This document shows, piece by piece, positions 56,378-64,000 of a DNA stretch of 64,000 nucleotides (position 1 is its first letter; each line of letters starts with the position of its first letter). Origin of the DNA: Deinococcus metalli (GTDB taxonomy: Bacteria > Deinococcota > Deinococci > Deinococcales > Deinococcaceae); contig NZ_JACHFK010000001.1 in NCBI RefSeq assembly GCF_014201805.1, positions 930,001-994,000 on the forward strand, read 5' to 3'. The translations under genes were made by a program, and so were the position numbers. The notes beneath the pieces are model-generated. The model searched no databases. It was not told where the DNA came from and saw nothing but the letters and a program-made list of their open reading frames with translations.

Positions 56378-57820
56378 ATGCGCTCACTGGTACTGGGTGC
56401 GCTGCTGGCCGCGGGTGCGGCGGGCGCGCAGACGTCGCCCCTTCCGTCGTTCGAGGGACAGGTCATCTATCAGGTCATGCCGGACCGGTTCGCAGACGGC
56501 ACTCCCGACAACAACCAGGGCGTGAACCTCGACGATCCGCGCGCGTGGCACGGTGGGGATCTGGCCGGACTGACGGGCAAACTCGACTACATCAAGGCCC
56601 TGGGCGCCACCGCCGTGTGGCTCACGCCGGTGTATCAGCAGCAGACCGCGCTGACGTCCGGGACGGCCGGGTACCACGGGTACTGGCCGGCAGACTTCCG
56701 GAACGTCGATCCGCACTTCGGCACGCTGGCGGACTTCGGGACGTTCGTGAAGACCGCCCACGACGACGGCCTCAAGGTCGTGCTGGATCAGGTCATCAAC
56801 CACTATGGGTATGAAGCCGCGGCCGTTAAGGTCAGGCCCGAGTGGTTCACCACGGACGCCGAGTGCCAGGCGAGCACCGACAAAGATGTGGATTGCCCGC
56901 TGGCCGGCCTGCCGAACCTGAAGCAGAGCAACCCCGAGGTCACGGACCTGCTGCTCGGCAACGACGACTTCTGGCGCACCCAGGGCGTGGACGCCTTCCG
57001 CTACGATGCGATCAAGCACGTGGAGCGGCCGTTCCTGAAGACACTGTTTGCCAGAGACCGCGCGGCGGGCACGTGGACACTGGGCGAGTGGTACGACGCC
57101 GATACCGGCACCGTCGCGGACTGGCAGAAGGCCGGGCTGGACTCACTGTTCCTGTTCAGCCTCCAGGCCGCGATGAAGGCGTCGATCATGAACGGGCAGG
57201 GACTGGACGCCGTGCGGGCCGTGCTGGAACGCCAGGGCGAGCTGCCCCGGCCGGGCGAGGTCGCGCTGTTCCTGGACAACCACGACCTGCCGCGCTTCGC
57301 CCAGGGCAGCCTGTTCGAGGACGTGGGCCGCGAGCGCACGAAGTACGGCCTGCGCGCCCTGATGACGCTGCGCGGCGTGCCCGTGATCTGGCAGGGCACC
57401 GAGATCGCCATGCGCGGCGGGAACGATCCGGACAACCGCCGCCAGATGCGCTTCGAGGCCCAGTGGACGCCGGACGAACGGGCGGTCTATGACGTGGCGC
57501 GGGGCGCCATCGCGGCCCGCAGGGCCAGCCCGGCGCTGAGCCGCGGCACGTTGGCCCTGCGGCCAGTGCCGGCGGCGCTGTCGGGCGACCTGCTGCTCTT
57601 CACGCGGGTGGTGGACGGGCAGCGGGTGCTGGCAGCGTGGCACAACGGCAAGGCGCGCCGGACGTACAGCCTGAAGCTCTCGGGCCTGGGTCTGAGCGCC
57701 GCAGACATGGCCGCCGCGGCGTCACTGTTCGCCGGGCAGGACGCCAAGCTCAGTGTGAAGGGCGGCTACCTGCACCTGAGTCTGCCCCCCCAGGACGCGG
57801 CCGCCTTTCCCCTGCCCTGA
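56378..57820 (+). CDS. Secreted alpha-amylase (GH13)
   Basis: The 480-residue glycoside hydrolase has a signal peptide (cleavage near Ala-Gly-Ala-Gln at 16-19) and a GH13 barrel. The motifs are Val-Ile-Tyr-Gln-Val-Met-Pro-Asp-Arg-Phe near residue 28, Val-Leu-Asp-Gln-Val-Ile-Asn-His near 138, the nucleophile Asp in Asp-Ala-Phe-Arg-Tyr-Asp-Ala-Ile-Lys-His near 210, the acid Glu in Leu-Gly-Glu-Trp-Tyr-Asp near 232, and Leu-Asp-Asn-His-Asp near 305. It should hydrolyse starch-like glucans outside the cell. TACCAT lies 6 nt before the ATG. Confidence 0.93.
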   Translation: MRSLVLGALLAAGAAGAQTSPLPSFEGQVIYQVMPDRFADGTPDNNQGVNLDDPRAWHGGDLAGLTGKLDYIKALGATAVWLTPVYQQQTALTSGTAGYHGYWPADFRNVDPHFGTLADFGTFVKTAHDDGLKVVLDQVINHYGYEAAAVKVRPEWFTTDAECQASTDKDVDCPLAGLPNLKQSNPEVTDLLLGNDDFWRTQGVDAFRYDAIKHVERPFLKTLFARDRAAGTWTLGEWYDADTGTVADWQKAGLDSLFLFSLQAAMKASIMNGQGLDAVRAVLERQGELPRPGEVALFLDNHDLPRFAQGSLFEDVGRERTKYGLRALMTLRGVPVIWQGTEIAMRGGNDPDNRRQMRFEAQWTPDERAVYDVARGAIAARRASPALSRGTLALRPVPAALSGDLLLFTRVVDGQRVLAAWHNGKARRTYSLKLSGLGLSAADMAAAASLFAGQDAKLSVKGGYLHLSLPPQDAAAFPLP

Positions 57821-57838
57821 GCGCGTGAGCTGAAGACG

Positions 57839-57868
57839 AGAACGCCCGGCGGTCACGTCAGGCGTTCT
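57839..57868. terminator. Hairpin between amylase and convergent gene
   Basis: AGAACGCC/GGCGTTCT (57839-57846, 57861-57868), an 8-bp perfect stem with a 14-nt loop. Confidence 0.45.
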
Positions 57869-57879
57869 GGGCGCCGATT

Positions 57880-58377
57880 TCAGGGAATGCGGTCGATTTC
57901 CGACAGGGACGTCGAGGTGGCGTCCACGCGCTGCTGCTGGAGCTTCTGGAGTTCCTGCTGGTCGAGGGCGGTGTGGGCCATCACGATGGTCTCGCACAGC
58001 AGCATCATCGAGGCGCACACGCTGGCCGGCAGGCACTGGGTGCCGGTGTCGCGCAGCACCACACCCTCGCGCCCGTCGGTCAGGACGAGCACCTCGGGAC
58101 CCACGAGCAGGCCGGCCACGGCGGGCACCCGCCACGTCCGGGCGCGCGAGGCCATGAGTTCCGCGCGCCAGTCGTCGGCTGACGCGCCCTGGGGTGGCCC
58201 GCCGCCGGGCCGGCCGGCGCACAGGTCGTGGATGACGTCATGGACGAGCTGGCCGTCTTCCGGCGACAGCCGGATCAGGGTGCGGACGAGGTCGTCGCGG
58301 GTCAGGTCACCGCGCTGCCACGCGGCGATGCTGGTGTGGAGGTGGTAGGGGGTGGCGTGGGTGTCAGACATGGGCAT
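57880..58377 (-). CDS. Cytosolic protein of unknown function
   Basis: The 165-residue product has a helical N-terminal part (Trp-Gln-Arg-Gly-Asp-Leu-Thr-Arg-Asp-Asp-Leu-Val) and a middle with Ala-Val-Ala-Gly-Leu-Leu-Val-Gly, then a Gln-rich helix (Gln-Gln-Glu-Leu-Gln-Lys-Leu-Gln-Gln-Gln) near the C-terminus. No domain recognised. The start may be 58377 or the ATG at 58371; no clear ribosome binding site is seen. Confidence 0.6.
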   Translation of the reverse strand: MPMSDTHATPYHLHTSIAAWQRGDLTRDDLVRTLIRLSPEDGQLVHDVIHDLCAGRPGGGPPQGASADDWRAELMASRARTWRVPAVAGLLVGPEVLVLTDGREGVVLRDTGTQCLPASVCASMMLLCETIVMAHTALDQQELQKLQQQRVDATSTSLSEIDRIP

Positions 58378-58453
58378 CACGGGGGCAAGCGGCGATCTGG
58401 GAGGGCGGTCACGTGCACTGTAGCGCGCGGGGGTGACCCGGCCGCCGTCCCGG

Positions 58454-61400
58454 TTAGCCCGCGCGCCCCTCGCCCGCGCGGACCTCATCCGGACGGCGAA
58501 TGCTCAGGACGCGGCTGGCGCCGGTCTGGTCGGTGGTCACGCCCCACAGCGCCCGAGCGACCTCCATGGTTGCTTTCTGGTGCGTGACCAGCAGGAACTG
58601 CGCGCCACGCGCACTGAAGCGCTCGAGAAAGGCGGTGAAGCGGCGGATGTTCGCCTCGTCAAGCGGGGCGTCTACCTCATCCAGCACGGCCAGCGGCAGG
58701 CCGCCCGCGCTGCCCTCGCCGCCCGCGTGGTTCAGTGCGAACAGGAAGCCCAGGCCGGCCATGGTGCGCTCTCCGGCCGACAGCAGCGTCATGGAGCGCG
58801 TGCGTTTGCCCCTGGGCTGCACGGCCAGCCGCAGGCCCGACAGGTGCCCACGCTCGTCGTGCTCGGGTTCCAGATCGCCGTCGCCGCCCAGGAGTTCGGC
58901 GCTGTACTCGCGGAAGGCGGCGTTCACCCGCGAGAACGCCGCGCGCGTGGCGTCGTCCTCGGCAGCCTCCAGGTCCGCGAGGTGCGCGCGCAGCTCAGCC
59001 GCGGCGGCCTCGGCGTCCTGTACCTCGGCCCGCTGGCCGGCCAGGGCGGCGGCGGCCTCGGCGTGCTCCACCTCGGCCCGCGCGTTCACCGGCCCCAGGG
59101 CCTCCAGGTCGGCGCGGGCGCGGTTCAGGGTGGCCGTCCACTCGCGGGGCGTGCCGGGAGGCAGGGCGCCGTCGGGCACGTCTTCTACGCTGCCCTGGCG
59201 GCGGGCGATCAGCAGGCGCAGATCGTCCAGGCGGGCGCGCAGCTTGTTCTGCGTGCCGATCACGGTCGCGTACGCCTGCGAGGCGGCCTCGCGCGCGTGC
59301 TCGGCGCGGGGGGACTCGTGCTCGTCCAGGGTGCCCAGCCCGGCCTCGCGGCGGGCCACCTCGGCCTGCGCGGCGGCCACTTGGGTGTCCTGGGTGGCGG
59401 CGGCGTGCCCGTTGGCGTCCAGCCGCACGCGGAGCACGGCGGCGCGGGCGTCGGCGGCCCGGTACGTGCGCCACGCCGTATCGAGTTCTCGGCCCAGCGC
59501 AAGCGCCTCGGCAGCGGCCCGTTCGGCGGCGCGGCTGTCCTCGGCGGCCTGCCGCGCGTGCAGCAGGTCGGCGCTCAGAGCGTCGAGATTTACGATGGCG
59601 ACCACCGGCACAGGATCGGTGTGCACCGGCACCAGCCGCGCGTGCAGGCGGGCGCGCACCTCGTCGAGGCTGCGCGCCTGGGCGGCGAGTTCCGTCACAC
59701 GGCGCTCCGCATCCGTTTCCTCGCGGGCGGCGCGCTCGCGGGCGGCCAGGAGGTCGTCGTGGCGCGCCGCGTCGCCCTGCAGCGCGGCGCGGGCTTCCTC
59801 CAGTGCGGCGGCCAGGGTGCGTTCCTGCGAGACCGCCGATTCCAGTTCCGCGTCGAGTTCTTGGAAGCGCCGCTGGTCCGCAAGCACCCCGCCGGCCGCG
59901 TCGCGCAGGCGGCCGCCGGTGATCGCGCCGCCCGGTTCGACGAGTTCCCCGTCCAGCGTGACCAGGCGCGGCCGGCTGGCGTGCGCGCGCGCGATGCGGT
60001 TGGCGGTCCGCAGGTCCTGCACGACCAGCGTGTCGGCCAGGACGGCCTCGGCCACCACGGGCGGATCGCTGGGACACAGGTCCGCCAGGTTGCCGATCAC
60101 GCCCACCTCGCGCAGCAGGGCGCCGTCGCGGCGAGGCCGCGCGCGGATCAGGTCCAGCGGCAGGAAGGTCGCGCGGCCCCCGGTCCGCTTCAGCTCGTCG
60201 ATGATCTCGCGGGCGTCGTCGGCGCGCTGCACGACCACCTGCTCCAGCCGGCGGCCCAGCGCCGCGCCCAGCGCGACCTCGACCTCGGCTGGCACCGTCA
60301 GGAGGTCCGCGACGGACCCCACGATGCCCGGGTGGTCGAGCCGCAGGGCGTTGCGCGCGCCCTCGCCGTAGCGCGCGTAGGAGTTCAGCGCGGCCTCCAG
60401 GCGCTCGCGCTCACGGCGCAGCGGGGCGGTGCTGGCCTGCACGCGCGCCAGTTCGCCGCCCAGATGCCGCTCGCGCGCCGTCACCGCGTCCCGGTCGCCC
60501 CGCAACGCCGCGTATGCGGCCTCGGCGTGCTCGCGGGCGTGGCGGGCCAGGGCGGAGCGCTCCCGCGCGGCGTCCAGGGCCTCCTGCACGCGCTCCAGGT
60601 TGCCCTCGGCACGCTCCAGCTCGGCGCGCAGCGTCTCGCGGCTGGCGTCCTCGCGGGCGTACTGCTCGGCGGCGCGGGCGGCGGCGGCCCGCTCGCGCAC
60701 CAGCGTGTCGTCCAAGTGGCGGGCGCGGCGCTCGGCGGTGTCCGCGCGGCCCCGTGCGTCGGCCATGCCGGCCTCCAGCGCGGCCAGGTCCGGCGCGGGC
60801 GTGGGGGGCGGCGTGGCGGGCAGCCCGGCGAGTTCGGCGTCCAGGGCGGTGCGTTCCTGCCGCAGGTGATCGCGGTAGCGCTCGGCCTGCGCGGCGGCCT
60901 CGCGCGCGGCGCGCAGCGTCTCGAGGGCGCCAACGTGCGCGTCCCGGCGGGCGCGGGCATCCTGCGCGGCCTCTCGGGCCGCCTCGACCGCGCGGGCGGC
61001 GGCCTGCACCTCGGCGGCCACGGCGGCGGAGCGGACCTCCAGGTCCTGCACCTCCTGCTCGGCGGCGCGGATCTCGCGGCGCAGGCCGGCCTGCCGCTCG
61101 CGGCGCAGCGCGTCCTCCAGCAGCAGCACCGTCATGCTGAGGTGCCGGTGCGTGCGGGCGCCCTCGGCGGCGCGTTCCAGCCGGGCGGCGGCGGCCTCGC
61201 GCTCGCCCAGCAGCAGGTGCAGGCCGTGCAGGTGCGTGTCGGCCTCACGCAGCCGCGCCGCCGCCTCCTGCCGGGCACTGACCGCGCGCGACAAACCCGC
61301 CGCCTCCTGCAGGTAGCCCAGCAGCGTCCGGCCCTCGGCCTGCACCACGCCGCTCACCTCGCCCTGCCCGATCACCGCCAGCCCCCCCGGCCCCAGGCCG

Positions 61401-61768
61401 GTGCCGCGCAGCGCGCCCTGCACGTCGCGCACGCGCACCGGGCGGCCGTTCAGGTCCTGTTCGGCGGTGCCGTCGCGGTACACGCGCCGGGACACGTTCA
61501 CGCGGCCCTCCCCGGTCTGGAGTTCCACCTGCACCTCCGCCAGGCCCAGCGGGGCCTTGCCGCCGCTGCCGTGGAAGATCAGCTCCGTGCCGCGCCCAGC
61601 GCGCAGTTCCCGGGCACGCGCGTGGTGGGTGGCCCAGCGCAGCGCCTCAACCACGTTGCTCTTGCCGCTGCCGTTGGGGCCGATCACGGCGCACACGCCC
61701 GGCCCGAACTCCAGACGGGTGCGGTCCGCGAACGATTTGAAGCCCTGCAGGGTGATCGAGTGCAGCAT
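58454..61768 (-). CDS. smc: Chromosome segregation protein SMC
   Basis: Structural ATPase of the bacterial condensin. The 1,104-residue protein has the N-terminal head with Walker A Gly-Pro-Asn-Gly-Ser-Gly-Lys-Ser (30-37), two long Ala/Arg/Glu coiled coils flanking a hinge near residue 500-570 (Gly-Ile-Val-Gly-Ser-Val-Ala-Asp-Leu), and the C-terminal head with signature Leu-Leu-Ser-Ala-Gly-Glu-Arg and Walker B Leu-Ala-Val-Leu-Asp-Glu-Val-Asp-Ala-Pro-Leu-Asp. Lies downstream of the smpB-amidase-GerMN genes on the same strand, with an 84-nt gap. Confidence 0.95.
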   Translation of the reverse strand: MLHSITLQGFKSFADRTRLEFGPGVCAVIGPNGSGKSNVVEALRWATHHARARELRAGRGTELIFHGSGGKAPLGLAEVQVELQTGEGRVNVSRRVYRDGTAEQDLNGRPVRVRDVQGALRGTGLGPGGLAVIGQGEVSGVVQAEGRTLLGYLQEAAGLSRAVSARQEAAARLREADTHLHGLHLLLGEREAAAARLERAAEGARTHRHLSMTVLLLEDALRRERQAGLRREIRAAEQEVQDLEVRSAAVAAEVQAAARAVEAAREAAQDARARRDAHVGALETLRAAREAAAQAERYRDHLRQERTALDAELAGLPATPPPTPAPDLAALEAGMADARGRADTAERRARHLDDTLVRERAAAARAAEQYAREDASRETLRAELERAEGNLERVQEALDAARERSALARHAREHAEAAYAALRGDRDAVTARERHLGGELARVQASTAPLRRERERLEAALNSYARYGEGARNALRLDHPGIVGSVADLLTVPAEVEVALGAALGRRLEQVVVQRADDAREIIDELKRTGGRATFLPLDLIRARPRRDGALLREVGVIGNLADLCPSDPPVVAEAVLADTLVVQDLRTANRIARAHASRPRLVTLDGELVEPGGAITGGRLRDAAGGVLADQRRFQELDAELESAVSQERTLAAALEEARAALQGDAARHDDLLAARERAAREETDAERRVTELAAQARSLDEVRARLHARLVPVHTDPVPVVAIVNLDALSADLLHARQAAEDSRAAERAAAEALALGRELDTAWRTYRAADARAAVLRVRLDANGHAAATQDTQVAAAQAEVARREAGLGTLDEHESPRAEHAREAASQAYATVIGTQNKLRARLDDLRLLIARRQGSVEDVPDGALPPGTPREWTATLNRARADLEALGPVNARAEVEHAEAAAALAGQRAEVQDAEAAAAELRAHLADLEAAEDDATRAAFSRVNAAFREYSAELLGGDGDLEPEHDERGHLSGLRLAVQPRGKRTRSMTLLSAGERTMAGLGFLFALNHAGGEGSAGGLPLAVLDEVDAPLDEANIRRFTAFLERFSARGAQFLLVTHQKATMEVARALWGVTTDQTGASRVLSIRRPDEVRAGEGRAG

Positions 61769-61852
61769 GGGAAAGGGGTCTAGCGGCCTCGGCAGCCGGC
61801 GAACATCGCAGAAGCGCGTTCAGACGTGGGGACGCTCAGACCGCTCCTCCCC

Positions 61853-62394
<542 letters not shown>

Positions 62395-62398
<4 letters not shown>

Positions 62399-63801
62399 GG
62401 CACACCTCCGGCACTGGCGGACACGTTCGCGTTGTTGTTCGCGCGGGCGGTCAGGTACGTGGCGATGGAGCGCGCCACAGCGGTCGCGATGATCGTGAGG
62501 CGCGAGTCCACGCCCAGGTTGGCGAGGTCCGAGGCGTTGTTCGCCCAGCCGAGTTCCAGCAGCAGCGCCGCCTGGGGCGCCTCGCCCAGGGTGAGGACGC
62601 GCGAGGTGTTCTCCTGCTTGGCCGTGATGTCACCGCCGCGCAGTTCGCCGCGCAGCAGGTCGCCCAGCCGCCGGGAGCTGCCGGTGCCGGCCACGACCAG
62701 CCCGCCGTAGGGCGGCACCTCGCCCGCGCGGATGTCGTTCACGATCTGCGCGCTGGCGCGGCCCGTCTGCTCGTACACGGTCACGCCGCTGCGCGAAGCG
62801 TTCGGGAACCGGCCCAGGTCCAGCGCGAGGTACACGTCGCTCTGCCGCGCGAGCTTGAGGGTGTCGTCGAGGCTCAGGGCGCTGCTGGGGTCGCGGGTCA
62901 GCTGCACCTGCCAGCCGGCCTTGGTCAGCAGTTCCGCCGCGCGGCGGGCCACGTCCAGCGTGGCGTCGCGGCCCACGCCGGGCACCCGCACCGGGTCGAG
63001 CACGATCAGCGGCCGCGTGACCCGCGTGAGCAGGTCGGGACTGCTGCGGGCGATGCCCGGGCCGGCGTCAAGGACCACGCGCACGCCGGTGTCGCGCACC
63101 ACCTTGTAGGTGCGGTACCCGTCCGAGGGCGGCAGCGGCACGGTCAGGGTGAGGTCGCCGCCGACCTGCTTGACCTCGGCACCGGTCACGAAGGCGCCGC
63201 GCGTGGTGTAGCGCCGCGCCTGGCCGCTCAGGCCGCGCAGCGTGAGCACCACGTTCGAGCCGCGCTGCTCGTCCACCACGTCCACGTCCCGGCTGAGGTC
63301 CAGCACCAGGCGGTCGCTGTCCTTGCCGGTGCGGCTGCTCACGCCCAGGAGCTGCGCGGTCGGGACCGTGAACGACCCGTTGGCGTAGGTGGCGCCCAGC
63401 CCGGCGGCCAGGGTGTCCAGCGGCAGGTACAGGTGGTCGTTCACCAGTGTGGCGGTGCGGCCCTTCCGGCGCTGCGTGTCGAGCTGAACGGTGTTGAAGT
63501 CGGTCGTGGCCCGGTTCTGGTTCTCGTCGAGCGGCAGCAGCAGCGTGTGGCCAAAGCCCGTCACGGTCACGATCCGGTCGTCGCGGGTGATCTTCACCAG
63601 GCGGCCCAGAACTGGGTCGCTCGCGTATTCGGTGCCGTACAGCTGGATGCTCTGCACGGTCTGCCCGGCGAGGTTCAGCTGCGAGAACGCGACCTGCGCG
63701 CCGCTCACGCCGGCCAGGAGTGGACCGGCCAGCAGCGTGCCGGCCAGCAGGGCGCACGCGCGCAGGGTCGCCACGCGCTTCGGGCGCTGCACACGCCTCA
63801 C
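62395..63801 (-). CDS. Degenerate N-acetylmuramoyl-L-alanine amidase-fold protein
   Basis: The 468-residue secreted protein has a signal peptide, an AMIN-like beta region and a C-terminal Amidase_3 fold. The fold matches in order, but Asp-Pro-Gly-His-Gly-Gly becomes Asp-Pro-Val-Arg-Val-Pro-Gly, the following Glu is missing, and Ser-Ile-His-Ala-Asn becomes Ala-Leu-Asp-Leu-Gly-Arg. All three usual zinc ligands are therefore lost, while the late Leu-Glu-Leu-Gly motif remains. Hydrolase activity is unlikely; a peptidoglycan-binding or regulatory role is possible. GTG start overlaps the smpB stop (GTGA). Confidence 0.85.
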
Positions 63802-64000
63802 AGTTCGCGCAGCTCCCGGCGCACGGTCTTCTCGGCCTCGGCGCGGCGCTTGTCGTGCAGCTTCTTGCCGCGCGCCAGGGCGAGTTCCACCTTGAACACC
63901 CGGCCCTTCTGGTACATGCGCGTGGGCACCAGTGTCAGGCCCTTCTGCTCCAGGCCGCGCCTCAGCTTGCCGATCTCCTCGCGGTGCAGCAGCAGGCGGC
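63798..64000 (-). CDS. smpB: SsrA-binding protein SmpB (3' part)
   Basis: Partner of tmRNA in rescue of stalled ribosomes. The last 66 residues are in the window: Arg-Leu-Leu-Leu-His-Arg-Glu-Glu-Ile-Gly-Lys-Leu, then Gly-Leu-Thr-Leu-Val-Pro-Thr-Arg-Met-Tyr, Val-Lys-Val-Glu-like Val-Glu-Leu-Ala-Leu-Ala-Arg-Gly-Lys-Lys-Leu-His-Asp-Lys-Arg, and a basic tail. The 5' part lies beyond the window end. Its stop overlaps the next start as GTGA. Confidence 0.93.
   Translation of the reverse strand, partial: RLLLHREEIGKLRRGLEQKGLTLVPTRMYQKGRVFKVELALARGKKLHDKRRAEAEKTVRRELREL

Noticed and set aside
58433..61783. 1,116-codon plus-strand frame opposite smc
   Set aside because: Antisense shadow caused by high GC; the minus strand encodes an intact SMC.

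Overview
The window is high-GC bacterial chromosome with dense, non-overlapping gene order and short intergenic gaps. Gene content points to the genus Deinococcus or a close relative. The indicators are a bacterial dimeric GlyRS controlled by a T-box, a carboxynorspermidine-dehydrogenase-type enzyme, a 23S rRNA C2501-hydroxylase-like U32 protein, an FTR1 iron permease next to a catalase, and about twenty genes whose -10 box (TANNNT) sits only 5-8 nt before the start codon. That last layout is the leaderless-mRNA arrangement known from Deinococcus. The species assignment is inference; no rRNA gene is present.

Layout. 1-1370: two small paralogous unknown genes, then about 670 nt of lower-GC sequence without a convincing gene. 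1371-7564: miaB, three small lipoproteins (two of them tandem paralogues), a HelD-like helicase and another lipoprotein. 7700-9600: glyQS preceded by a T-box leader. 9596-15661: membrane protein, YceI-like protein with a candidate operator, C39-like peptidase, Met-rich secreted protein, prfC, and a subtilisin-type lipoprotein protease. 15728-19418: HDAC-like deacetylase, nitronate monooxygenase, an HtrA-like protease with an Arg/Gly-rich insertion, and a LuxR-type regulator followed by a perfect 20-bp inverted repeat. 19578-24393: aldo/keto reductase, two metallophosphoesterases, PAP2 phosphatase, tRNA-Pro(CGG), recX, rpsT and a small envelope protein. 24419-29871: MocR regulator and the trpE-(tautomerase-like)-trpG-trpD operon with a WWW-containing leader peptide and attenuator.

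29902-36981: SNF2 helicase, PQQ-type dehydrogenase, YiaA/B-like membrane protein, aroA and a small unknown. 36994-42060: iron-uptake pair (FTR1 permease and an imelysin-like protein with an EF-hand) and catalase. 42171-48728: small membrane protein, carboxynorspermidine dehydrogenase-like enzyme, GNAT, a lower-GC immunity-like gene, an ABC exporter, a nucleotidyltransferase and a DUF402 protein. 48886-58377: RlhA-like U32 protein, monooxygenase-type membrane protein diverging from a YmdB-like phosphodiesterase, ppc, cupin, alpha-amylase and a small unknown. 58454-64000: smc, GerMN protein, a degenerate amidase and the 3' part of smpB.

The clearest regulatory systems are the glyQS T-box (terminator and antiterminator strands both visible) and the trp attenuator (leader peptide, promoter and terminator all visible). 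The strongest protein oddities are an amidase fold that has lost its zinc ligands, an HtrA whose PDZ region carries an Arg/Gly/Trp-rich insert and which has no signal peptide, and an EF-hand inside an iron-uptake-type protein. No CRISPR array, insertion sequence, prophage or rRNA gene was seen.
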